6,884 nt of DNA from Candidatus Melainabacteria bacterium (GCA_014380105.1 JACMKL010000582.1:1-6884); one strand, 5' to 3'; positions 1 through 5,987 are shown, counted from the first letter of the stretch. Notes: a model not told the origin generated them from the sequence alone. Translations and numbers: made by a program.

Positions 1-492
1 GTCCATAGAAAGAAGGCGTTTGAGCGACTGGCTGGCAGGCAGCACTGCATTTGGTGGCACAAAGTGAAGTTGCTCACCATAAGAAGAACTCAAAAGTCGA
101 GACATCATTTGAGTAACAACGCCAAAGGGCTGATTGGCGTGTCCAGTAATTGCCACCACCATTGGATTTATGCGACGGCGCCAATTGCGCGCCAGGCTCT
201 TAAGTGCAGTGAGCGTGTCGTCTACAGCAATTAGCGGAAAAGAAGAACTGGCAATTGGGTAGCTTCCTCTCTCACTGACGATGCAGCCAAGCGCACCGGC
301 AGAAAAGGCGTCCCCCAGGAAATCATGACCATCAAACTGTTCACCAGGCAAAGCAACGAACCAGGAGCCTTCCTTGAGCTCACGAGTATCGATGCAAAGC
401 TCAGCAGCATCAGATTCGTCAGGCATCATTCCTTGAGCCAGTCGACCGCCAGTTATTTCGAGGATATCTTCTGCTGAAAATGTCGCTGTCAT
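1..492 (-). CDS. MurF-like Mur ligase homologue with degenerate P-loop, N-terminal 164 residues (partial)
   Basis: The reading frame opens at the ATG on the minus strand at 490-492 and runs off the left edge without a stop. Residues 1-100 follow the MurF N-terminal (UDP-substrate-binding) domain: an ITGG motif at 13-16, a DTR motif at 35-37, FVALPGEQFDGHDF at 45-58, and A..AGA at 62-67. MurF adds D-Ala-D-Ala to the UDP-MurNAc-tripeptide in the cytoplasm. The central ATPase domain begins at about 111 with the usual strand VVAITG. Where the family has a G-x-x-G-K-T-T ATP-binding loop, this protein reads GHANQPFG (117-124), so the lysine and both threonines are gone. It may therefore be a catalytically dead paralogue with a binding or regulatory role, or a diverged gene; the C-terminal half is needed to decide. 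No strong SD is seen upstream. The homology is clear, but activity as MurF is doubtful, so I give no symbol. Confidence 0.82.
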   Translation of the reverse strand, partial: MTATFSAEDILEITGGRLAQGMMPDESDAAELCIDTRELKEGSWFVALPGEQFDGHDFLGDAFSAGALGCIVSERGSYPIASSSFPLIAVDDTLTALKSLARNWRRRINPMVVAITGHANQPFGVVTQMMSRLLSSSYGEQLHFVPPNAVLPASQSLKRLLSMD

Positions 493-591
493 GCTCACGC
501 CGTGGTGCACTTTTCAGTAAGCATACCCCTGCTTGAGCGACTATCCAATTATGACAACTTTCGCAATAAGCTTTTATCGTTCGCAACAATG

Positions 592-801
592 TCAAATTCG
601 GTAGAGAAGGATTATTTCCATTAGCGCGAACACCCAGGTAAACGGAACAGCCACGGAAAAGGCGACTTCCAATCCCCAATCGATTGGATCACCGTCGCAC
701 ATCATACATATGTAAATGATGCCGCTCGTAAACGGTGTAACGAACCAGCCCATAATGCCGGTCAGTAGCGCAACTAAAAGTAATATTGACCAGAGGTCCA
801 T
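592..801 (-). CDS. small two-helix membrane protein, unknown function
   Basis: This is a 69-residue protein if it starts at the ATG at 799-801. The frame stays open upstream to a TTG at 849, which would add a polar 16-residue extension; neither start has a convincing SD. Two hydrophobic segments are obvious, about residues 3-33 and 43-67. A short loop between them contains a CMMC (CxxC) motif at 32-35 followed by the acidic DGDPID. The CxxC sits at the membrane edge and could bind metal or form a disulfide. The gene precedes the MurF-like gene on the same strand with a gap of about 100 bp, so they may share a transcript. I do not recognise the family. The composition looks like a genuine membrane protein rather than a chance frame. 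Confidence 0.6.
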   Translation of the reverse strand: MDLWSILLLVALLTGIMGWFVTPFTSGIIYICMMCDGDPIDWGLEVAFSVAVPFTWVFALMEIILLYRI

Positions 802-849
802 TAAGTTGTCTCGACTAATATCCTTACTCTGTCCTGATAATGGCACCAA

Positions 850-1358
850 CTGCTAGATTTCACCAGGGTGTTTTTACGTAGAAATAGGGTTTTCAGCGTT
901 TGAGTTATGGGAATGATTCGCAAGTAGTTGCCAAGTTGACAGAGTTAGCGCAACCATTGTTGTGAGTAATTCTCAATAAGCTACTTGAAAAATCGCCATC
1001 GAATGGCGCGAAAGGCGCCCCAGTTTTAGCTTGAGACTATGGCCAATAGCTCTAAACATTGTGTTGATACTGACCTCTGGAGATTTATAGACTACGTGAG
1101 TACTTTTGTCTTTCTTTTTTCTTCGGAGAAATCTCTCTCCTCTTCTGGAAACCCTCAAAGAATCTTCCCAAATGCGCGACATCACCTTCTCTTCACGGAG
1201 AAAGTCTCGTACGGGTGGAATTTTTCTTTCAAGTAACCAGAACCTAGCGAAGTTTCCCCTAGCTAGCGACGCTGCCCCACCTATCCAGATGGCACGTTGT
1301 TCATTCTCACGAGTCTATAAAAAAGCGGCAAATCACTGCTGCGAATTGGAGTCACTTC
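850..1358. other. divergent intergenic region, no gene recognised
   Basis: This gap of about 500 bp separates the leftward block from the rightward ferredoxin. The open frames inside it, on both strands, have low-complexity or Ser/Arg-rich translations and no family resemblance. Visible elements are two overlapping small hairpins at 994-1019 and a TATAAA at 1316-1321 that could be a -10 box for the ferredoxin gene. No good -35 box lies at the right distance from that TATAAA. I see no tRNA, riboswitch core or repeat array here. Confidence 0.5.
994..1019 (+). other. two mutually exclusive small hairpins
   Basis: CGCCAT (994-999) pairs with ATGGCG (1003-1008) around a CGA loop. GGCGC (1005-1009) pairs with GCGCC (1015-1019) around a GAAAG loop. 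The two stems share bases 1005-1008, so only one can form at a time. The second is followed by CCAG and TTTT, which makes a weak terminator-like arrangement. A regulatory role is speculative and chance is quite possible. Confidence 0.3.
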
Positions 1359-1658
1359 ATGGGCAAGCCCGCGAAAATCTTTGTCTGTACCCGCGGGAAG
1401 AAATGTCCCAAACGCGGTAGCGAAAAAATCTTGGAAGAACTTCAAGCTGAAATCGAACGTCAGGGCGCAGAAGAATCCGTCGAGGTCAAAGGCTGCAAAT
1501 GTCTGGATCTCTGCAAGAAAGGCCCTGTTGTCGTAGTTCTTCCGTCGAAGGTCAAGTACGGTCGGGTGGAAACATCTGATTGTGCCGAAATCATCAAGAC
1601 TCACAAAGCTGGCGAAGACACCGTCGAGCGGCTTGTGATCAAGAAAAAGAAGAAATAG
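1359..1658 (+). CDS. thioredoxin-like [2Fe-2S] ferredoxin
   Basis: This 99-residue cytoplasmic electron-transfer protein has the thioredoxin-like (Shethna/NuoE-type) [2Fe-2S] fold. Its start is an ATG with a GGAG SD (1348-1351) seven bases upstream. The first cluster region is FVCTRGKKCPKRGSE, with C10 and C16. The second is GCKCLDLCKKGP, with C48 and C52 in the family CX3C spacing and an extra C46. After it come the characteristic GPVVVVLP, VKYGRV and a C-terminal helix carrying AEIIKTH. The length matches stand-alone members. Four or five cysteines (C10, C16, C46, C48, C52) are candidate ligands, and C75 lies later. The protein ends in a run of five lysines, an unusual basic tail. The partner is unknown. 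The next gene, a nicotianamine-synthase-like enzyme, follows on the same strand after 180 bp with no clear terminator between, so cotranscription is possible but unproven. Confidence 0.88.
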   Translation: MGKPAKIFVCTRGKKCPKRGSEKILEELQAEIERQGAEESVEVKGCKCLDLCKKGPVVVVLPSKVKYGRVETSDCAEIIKTHKAGEDTVERLVIKKKKK

Positions 1659-1827
1659 CCTAGCAACTCGCCTTTATTCTGTCTTCGCTTCTGCTGTATA
1701 CCGTTCCGTCGCATTCCGCCTCGGACAGCTTCTTGCTGCATCGGTTCATCAGTGATGCGAGAAAAATGTCAAAAAAACCTTCCGACCTGAGCGACTGCTG
1801 TGCTCCGGAAAGAACTAGTCATGAAAT

Positions 1828-1831
1828 GGAG
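1828..1831 (+). promoter_or_regulatory. SD site that favours the internal ATG of the NAS-like gene
   Basis: GGAG lies seven bases before the ATG at 1839, the same sequence and spacing as for the ferredoxin gene. Earlier in-frame starts have weaker sites: a GTG at 1800 with no real SD, and an ATG at 1821 preceded by GGAAAG. Choosing 1839 shortens the protein from 336 to 323 residues and removes only a basic, non-conserved leader. Confidence 0.55.
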
Positions 1832-1838
1832 AAACATC

Positions 1839-2810
1839 ATGAAACGATGGCAAAATCGTCGCTTCTGTGAACTGGTGCAGTTCGTCACTGAGACTCGCGA
1901 TGCCCTCGCGCTTCAGACCGACTTGTCGCCTCGCAATGAGGTGGTCAACGAGAAGCTGACAGCTCTCGTGCACTATGTCACGATGCAACACAATCACCAG
2001 GCAGGCAAGCGTGCGCTTCAGGCTCTGAGCCAGAGCGGCGTCACCGCCGACCTTCGCAGTCTGTGCCAGCGCGCCGAGTTTCAGCTTGAGCTGTACTACA
2101 GCCAGCCCGACCGCGTTCTGGACTTCCCCTACATCGACCACTACCTGAAGCTCGCCATGAAGGAGAGCGAACTGGCTGGTCTGACTGCCAACAGCCGTGT
2201 CGTCTTCGTCGGTGGTGGTCCGCTTCCGTGGACGCCTCTATGCCTCGCGGTTGTTCAGGCTGCTCAGGCGAAGGGTCTGTCCACCGAACTGACTCGTTGC
2301 CTGAAAGACGGTCACGACCACGACGACGAGCAGCTCAAGAAGGTGATTCACCGTGAGTTCTGGCGCGACTGGTCCAGTCCGTTCCAGGTGCTTTCGGTGG
2401 AGAAAGAGCCCGAAGCCGCCACCCAGGCAGTGAAGGCTCTCACCGAACTCGGCTTCCAGGATCATATCCAGGTCGCCACCGTGGACGGTGCCAAACTGCA
2501 CGTGCCTCTGGGTTACGACACCTTCTTCATCGCCTCGATGGTGACGGATAAGGAGCGCGTCATCATGAACATCATGTCGCAGCTCAAGCCAGGTCAGGAA
2601 GTCACTTTCCTGGTCCGCAGCGTCGATCCCGACAACTTGCGCGCGCTGCTGTACGAGCCCGCCGACGACCTGCTGCAAGACATGGAATCTGTCATCCCCG
2701 GTTTCACCTGGGAAGACACCTTCCTGCCCGAAGCCGGCTCGTGTCTGATCAACTCGGTGCACGTCTACAAATACCGTCGCCCTCTCGACGAGGGTGCCAC
2801 GGAAGAATAG
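1839..2810 (+). CDS. nicotianamine synthase-like aminobutanoyltransferase (NAS/CntL superfamily)
   Basis: The protein has 323 residues from the ATG at 1839. NAS enzymes and the bacterial CntL branch transfer aminobutanoyl groups from S-adenosylmethionine to make metal chelators such as nicotianamine and staphylopine. Family landmarks appear in order: LCQRAEFQLELYY (75-87, with the acidic residues expected at the active site), FPYIDHYLKL (96-105), VVFVGGGPLPWTPLCLA (121-137, the SAM-binding glycine loop, usually G-S-G-P-L-P), SVEKEPEAATQA (186-197, the acidic strand end and following helix), YDTFFIASMV (226-235), RSVDP (260-264) and CLINSVHVYK (302-311). Between the glycine loop and the acidic strand sits an extra stretch of about 35 residues containing HDHDDE (159-164), which I do not expect in the family. 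No opine dehydrogenase, transporter or exporter is adjacent in this window. Third codon positions are strongly G/C, more so than in the rightmost genes. The superfamily call is fairly sure; the exact product is unknown. Confidence 0.82.
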   Translation: MKRWQNRRFCELVQFVTETRDALALQTDLSPRNEVVNEKLTALVHYVTMQHNHQAGKRALQALSQSGVTADLRSLCQRAEFQLELYYSQPDRVLDFPYIDHYLKLAMKESELAGLTANSRVVFVGGGPLPWTPLCLAVVQAAQAKGLSTELTRCLKDGHDHDDEQLKKVIHREFWRDWSSPFQVLSVEKEPEAATQAVKALTELGFQDHIQVATVDGAKLHVPLGYDTFFIASMVTDKERVIMNIMSQLKPGQEVTFLVRSVDPDNLRALLYEPADDLLQDMESVIPGFTWEDTFLPEAGSCLINSVHVYKYRRPLDEGATEE

Positions 2811-2838
2811 ATCTCTCACCAAGAGCGACTCCCGATCG

Positions 2839-2892
2839 AATAACCTGGAGGGTTGGCCATGAAAATGCGCCAACCCTCTCGGGTTATTTTTT
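2839..2892 (+). terminator. strong rho-independent terminator of the NAS-like gene
   Basis: The outer stem is AATAACC (2839-2845) with GGTTATT (2882-2888). The inner stem is AGGGTTGGC (2849-2857) with GCCAACCCT (2869-2877). The apex can close further as CAT-GAAA-ATG, a GAAA tetraloop. A T run at 2887-2892 follows. It lies 29 bases after the stop codon and should end the ferredoxin/NAS transcript. Confidence 0.92.
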
Positions 2893-3053
2893 AGGGACAC
2901 ACGCTACGATTTAAACTAGTAAAAGCAGTGTTTCATCCTCAAAAACGAGTAAGCAAAATCGTCCAATCTGAATCGCCCAAACACTCTAGACCAAGCTCTA
3001 TTGCCAATTGTTTGTCAATAACCACTTGAGTAGAATCGATTTAGATTCTTCAA
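2893..3053. other. spacer before the 39-residue ORF
   Basis: This stretch after the terminator holds no recognised gene. The only support I see is a possible promoter at its right end: TTGTTT (3008-3013), a 17-base spacer and TAGAAT (3031-3036). The -10 matches the consensus at five of six positions; the -35 at only three. Confidence 0.4.
3008..3036 (+). promoter_or_regulatory. candidate promoter for the 39-residue membrane ORF
   Basis: TTGTTT and TAGAAT are separated by 17 bases. A start site about seven bases downstream would leave only about ten bases before the ATG at 3054. Such a short leader would be consistent with the absence of an SD sequence there. Confidence 0.4.
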
Positions 3054-3173
3054 ATGGGTGAGTTGATGCCGGACACATTGGGATTACTATTTGGTCTCCT
3101 CAAAGCCTACGTCGGCATGGTTGTCATCTGGGTTGTGATGCTGATGTTCTTCACTCGCAATTCTGACTTCTAA
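3054..3173 (+). CDS. 39-residue single-pass membrane microprotein, unknown
   Basis: The ATG at 3054 opens a 39-codon frame ending in TAA at 3171-3173. The N-terminus is short and polar (MGELMPDT). One long hydrophobic segment follows (about residues 9-34, with core MVVIWVVMLMFF at 22-33) and the tail is polar, TRNSDF. This resembles the small accessory subunits or regulators found in membrane complexes, but I recognise no specific family. There is no SD; a second ATG at 3066 would give 35 residues. A candidate promoter sits immediately upstream and two hairpins follow the stop, so it looks like an independent short transcription unit between two larger genes. Confidence 0.5.
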   Translation: MGELMPDTLGLLFGLLKAYVGMVVIWVVMLMFFTRNSDF

Positions 3174-3209
3174 TTCACAAACATCCCCCACCCCGGGATA
3201 GGCTAATGC

Positions 3210-3252
3210 GGCTCTGCGAGCCAATCTTTCAGCTTGTAAATCGAAAGATTTT
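3210..3252 (+). terminator. tandem hairpins after the microprotein ORF (possible weak terminator)
   Basis: GGCTC-TGC-GAGCC (3210-3222) is followed directly by AATCTTTC (3223-3230) pairing with GAAAGATT (3243-3250) across a 12-base loop. The T run after the second stem is only four Ts long. It could end or stabilise the short upstream transcript. The AT-rich stem and long loop make it weaker than the other terminators in the window. Confidence 0.35.
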
Positions 3253-3600
3253 CAGTATGTCGAACTCACAGGCAGCGACGAAAAGGCGTGCAAGCCTGCT
3301 GCTGTGTGCATCTTTGCGCACTTGCAACTAGCGTTGATCTGTTTGCCTAACAAGCTGCCAAGTAGCGAAAAGGTATGTGTATTTGTCAGATTGAAAGCCT
3401 CTATTTTTCAAATTTCACAAGTCAGGAAACAACTCAAACCGATATCACTCGCAGCACTAAGCAAATTTTCCCACTCACTTTCGCTTGTGGATTTTTTGCC
3501 TAGCGTGCAATCATCGTTTTGAATTCCATCCGACCTGTCTCGAAACACACTCGCACTGCGCTTGCAGCTGGGAGTGTGCAAACCAATGAAGGAAATGAAT
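3253..3600. other. noncoding leader region of the DUF5134-like gene, nothing firm recognised
   Basis: About 350 bases lie upstream of the membrane-protein gene. The open frame at 3304-3522 has no family resemblance, no SD and an unconvincing composition. I looked for promoter boxes and riboswitch-like conserved cores and found none I would defend. The first transcribed base is therefore unknown. A long leader remains possible. Confidence 0.4.
3589..3593 (+). promoter_or_regulatory. SD site that sets the start of the His/Met-rich membrane protein
   Basis: AAGGA lies seven bases upstream of the ATG at 3601. The alternatives are a TTG at 3562, an ATG at 3586 (GGGAG eleven bases away) and an ATG at 3595. 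The 3601 start makes the protein begin directly with the His-rich MDHSHHM. Confidence 0.6.
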
Positions 3601-4302
3601 ATGGATCACTCGCATCACATGCCTGACAGCGTCGCTCTTGTCGCGCCCGAATGGTTGATCTCTTCGCTCGGCGTGCTCTTTCTGGCATTCGCCGGCTTCT
3701 ATCTCTATCGACTTCTTCAGCCCGCCACCGTCAAGAAAGCGATCGGCTTCTTCGACTGGGAAGGTGAAGCAGGTCACTTCGTTTGCATGCTGGCGATGGC
3801 CAGTCACCTGTCCTCTTGGCTGATTCCAATTCCGTTCAGCGCATGGACCTGGATTCTCGGTTTCGGCACTATCTTCTACGCAGCTCGCGCCATGACCTGG
3901 GGCAAACTCCTCCCCTTCAACAAGCAGTGGTGGGACTGGACTCACTCCGGCATGTATCTGGGCATGTTCACCATGTTTCAGCCGCTGCCGCTTGGTCCAG
4001 GGTTGACTGTTGCATTCAACGTGGCGATGGGAATTTTCTGGACCTGGTTCTCGCTGTATTACATCAAGGACGCCGTTCTTGATTTCAAAGCGAAGAAATC
4101 CTTGTCCTTTTGCTCTGACCTCGCACACCTCGGAATGGGACTCGCCATGCTGATTATGACGATCTTCCCGACCTATTTGATGCCTGGTCACTCGAACCAC
4201 ACGGGCCACGGTGGAGCGCACCACATGACTGCGCCTGCAGATTCCGGTCCCGGACATGTGCACCCACAAGGTGCCAAACCGGACGACATCTGCGGCCACT
4301 AA
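3601..4302 (+). CDS. His/Met-rich multi-pass membrane protein, DUF5134-like
   Basis: This 233-residue integral membrane protein has about six hydrophobic helices (near residues 17-38, 56-76, 80-97, 114-132, 134-156, 172-193). It starts with MDHSHHM and ends in a long His-rich tail (H197, H200, H203, H207, H208, H219, H221, C231, H233). Three helices carry a similar His/Met arrangement: GHFVCMLAM (H59, M63, M66) with H69, THSGMYLGM (H115, M118, M122), and AHLGMGLAM (H177, M179, M183). Met/His lining of this kind is typical of proteins that bind or move soft metals such as copper; that role is inferred. The topology and His/Met helix pattern fit the DUF5134 family, whose function is not established. 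It appears monocistronic, with its own terminator region. The DUF assignment is from memory of family features and is moderately sure; metal binding is a hypothesis. Confidence 0.72.
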   Translation: MDHSHHMPDSVALVAPEWLISSLGVLFLAFAGFYLYRLLQPATVKKAIGFFDWEGEAGHFVCMLAMASHLSSWLIPIPFSAWTWILGFGTIFYAARAMTWGKLLPFNKQWWDWTHSGMYLGMFTMFQPLPLGPGLTVAFNVAMGIFWTWFSLYYIKDAVLDFKAKKSLSFCSDLAHLGMGLAMLIMTIFPTYLMPGHSNHTGHGGAHHMTAPADSGPGHVHPQGAKPDDICGH

Positions 4303-4321
4303 TTTCCGACACAAGCGTACG

Positions 4322-4346
4322 AGAGATGACATCAAAAATCATCTCT
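4322..4346 (+). other. hairpin in the 3' UTR of the DUF5134-like gene
   Basis: AGAGATGA (4322-4329) pairs perfectly with TCATCTCT (4339-4346) over a nine-base A-rich loop, and TGTTT follows. It lies 20 bases after the stop codon and upstream of the main terminator. It may be a first weak terminator or a 3'-end stabilising structure. Confidence 0.5.
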
Positions 4347-4373
4347 TGTTTCAGCGTCCGAAAAGAACTCATT

Positions 4374-4414
4374 AAGCCGGCATGGGCAAAACCCACTTTC
4401 CATGCCGGTTTTCT
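4374..4414 (+). terminator. rho-independent terminator
   Basis: CCGGCATGG (4377-4385) pairs with CCATGCCGG (4400-4408). The stem can extend to about 12 pairs through a G-T and two A-T pairs. TTTTCT follows at 4409-4414. It ends the plus-strand membrane-protein transcript. It lies in the convergent gap but is not obviously bidirectional, because no long A run precedes it. Confidence 0.87.
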
Positions 4415-4582
4415 AATAAGATTTTCTCTTACAGCATTTAGTATAAAAGGTGAAACTAGCAAGGCTTGGGCGTTTCAACAAAACTGTGCTTGCTGGCACG
4501 GCGACTTCTGCGATCACATTTCGTGCTGAACAAAAAGCTTCTGCCTCTCTTTTAATGCCGAGCTAATGGAAGCAATCAAAGA

Positions 4583-5518
4583 CTAGAGATTGAAAGGTGA
4601 GTAGTCGAGAAATTCGACTTCAATACCAGAAAGGGTAAAACGCTGCCAGCGCTCAATCTCTAAAGTCCAAAAGCGATTAGTGCCACCAGTTTGATTTCCA
4701 CTATCTTCTTGGTCAAATAGAACTTCAGCAAAACCTGTAATTTGCAGAGCTTGCTGCTTAGCAAAATCAATAAAAATTACACCGGCTCTCTTATTCAATT
4801 GCAAATTACCAAAAGTATTGAACATGCCATTGCCAGCATAGTCAGGCACTCGAATGCACCTTGGGCTAACGACTTCAGCAAAACCAGGATGGCCGCCGCG
4901 ATGAGAGACATCAATGTTGGTAGCATTGCTATCGGCAGTAATATCGGCGTAGCTGCTGGCTACAAATAAAGTATCGCAGTCAGAAATCAATTCGACTTCA
5001 GGCAAACCCAGTTGGATACCAACAGTAAGACTCGTCTCCTTGCAGCTATCAGCCCCACCAGCCAGCCGCACGATTCTCCGCTGAATGTACTTAGGACAAA
5101 GAGGAAAGGACTTCTCTACCGATACCACTAAGTTGTTCGACACCAAAGCTGCTCGACCATTGATTTTAAGACGTCGTCTTGTTTCCAGCTCAATCATCAA
5201 GGTGCCGATACGTGAATCATGGGCAAGATTCTCAAGCACCGGATCGCCCTTTGCCACCACGCCTTGCTCTAGATTAATATGAACTGTATGAGTGTCATCA
5301 GCCCGCATAAAACCAACGGCACCAAAAATCACCGAAGCCCAAATAGAACCATCATTAGCTGCGGTACCGACTGCCACCAGAGGTTGCCGAGCGATGAAGC
5401 TCAAGGCACCCTCTAGTATTTCAGACCTAATCACAGCGCCATTGGCCCTCGCGCGGGCCGCCTCACCTGCCCGCTTCTGAACTTCAATCTCGCCCTTATG
5501 AAATGGACCGCTCTTCAT
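4583..5518 (-). CDS. tandem PNPOx-like flavin-nucleotide-binding protein (COG3576-type)
   Basis: This 311-residue cytoplasmic protein has two pyridoxamine-5'-phosphate-oxidase-like split barrels, which normally bind FMN. The N-terminus SGPFHKGEIEVQKRAG (3-18) is characteristic of the group. The first barrel has QPLVAVGTAANDGSIWASV (45-63), GAVGFM (66-71), ELETRRRLKINGRA (110-123) and SFPLCPKYIQRR (137-148). The second has DTLFVASSYAD (182-192), DVSHRGGHPGF (203-213) and PDYAGNGMFNTFGNLQ (225-240). Some relatives are fused to ferredoxin reductases; this copy is stand-alone and full length. The start chosen is the ATG at 5518; a GTG at 5524 is also in frame. It begins 12 bases after the dsrE stop, so the two are almost certainly one operon. 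It is therefore predicted to be under TetR control. Substrate and reaction are unknown. Confidence 0.85.
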   Translation of the reverse strand: MKSGPFHKGEIEVQKRAGEAARARANGAVIRSEILEGALSFIARQPLVAVGTAANDGSIWASVIFGAVGFMRADDTHTVHINLEQGVVAKGDPVLENLAHDSRIGTLMIELETRRRLKINGRAALVSNNLVVSVEKSFPLCPKYIQRRIVRLAGGADSCKETSLTVGIQLGLPEVELISDCDTLFVASSYADITADSNATNIDVSHRGGHPGFAEVVSPRCIRVPDYAGNGMFNTFGNLQLNKRAGVIFIDFAKQQALQITGFAEVLFDQEDSGNQTGGTNRFWTLEIERWQRFTLSGIEVEFLDYSPFNL

Positions 5519-5530
5519 GACCACGTACTT

Positions 5531-5905
5531 CTAAAAATTCAAAACAGTATAGCCATCACTGACGAGCTTCCGCAGACTAGGCAAACCTGATGTACCAGGA
5601 ACAGGATTATCCTTAATCAATTCTAGACCCTGCTTTTCTACCTCAGCCGTGACGCCAAAGACATCAGCACAGCCACAAGAAACCCCAGCTACTTTATCAA
5701 GCACCGACTGGTAGAGTTCATGAGCAGGATGATCTGGCTTGCTCAATTCACCAACCCAGCGCGTGCCTGCACCTTGAAATAGAAGCGTGACATCATCACC
5801 TTGCTGCTTAAAGTCATAGGTGGTGGCGAGAGCATTAAAGACACGACCTAGCGACTCTTCACTGCCGTTCTTTGGGTCTGAATAAACTATTACTGCTGCC
5901 TTCAT
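5531..5905 (-). CDS. DsrE-family protein
   Basis: This 124-residue cytoplasmic protein belongs to the DsrE/DsrF-like fold, whose members handle sulfur or reactive thiols, often through cysteines. Visible features are the N-terminal strand MKAAVIVYSD, then DDVTLLFQGAGTRWVGELSKP (37-57), and VSCGCADVFG (75-84) with C77 and C79 as a CxC pair in the loop where sulfur-relay relatives carry a reactive cysteine. The start is firm: AAGGAG lies eight bases upstream of the ATG. A long leader of roughly 97 bases separates it from a promoter carrying two TetR-type operators. It is the first gene of a two-gene operon with the flavin-nucleotide-binding protein, which suggests joint action on redox, thiol or electrophile stress. 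That role is inference. Confidence 0.88.
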   Translation of the reverse strand: MKAAVIVYSDPKNGSEESLGRVFNALATTYDFKQQGDDVTLLFQGAGTRWVGELSKPDHPAHELYQSVLDKVAGVSCGCADVFGVTAEVEKQGLELIKDNPVPGTSGLPSLRKLVSDGYTVLNF

Positions 5906-5987
5906 GGCTAAACTCCTTGATGCTCTTAGATTGTTACTGGAAAATCGTAATCAAAACTTGTACCAAATCATTTTGACTCAATTTTGC

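Noticed and set aside
560..586. TTCGCAA repeated twice with a 20-bp period
   Set aside because: Only two short copies, with no promoter in a matching position; too little to call an operator or iteron.
419..679. 86-codon minus-strand open frame
   Set aside because: It overlaps both the MurF-like start and the small membrane gene in another frame and has a low-complexity translation.
1106..1420. plus-strand open frame running into the ferredoxin gene
   Set aside because: It is out of frame with the ferredoxin, Ser/Arg-rich, without an SD or family resemblance.
1738..1758. GCATC/GATGC inverted repeat before the NAS-like gene
   Set aside because: A five- to six-pair stem with an 11-base loop and no T run is within chance expectation.
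2238..2900. 220-codon minus-strand open frame
   Set aside because: It lies antisense to the NAS-like gene, is rich in Val/Gly/His/Gln and Arg as expected for a complement of GC-rich codons, and matches no family.
3304..3522. 72-codon plus-strand open frame
   Set aside because: There is no SD, the composition is unremarkable and no motif is visible; probably chance in the leader region.
3511..4335. 274-codon minus-strand open frame
   Set aside because: It is antisense to the clearly real membrane protein; its His/Arg/Glu-rich translation mirrors the complementary strand.
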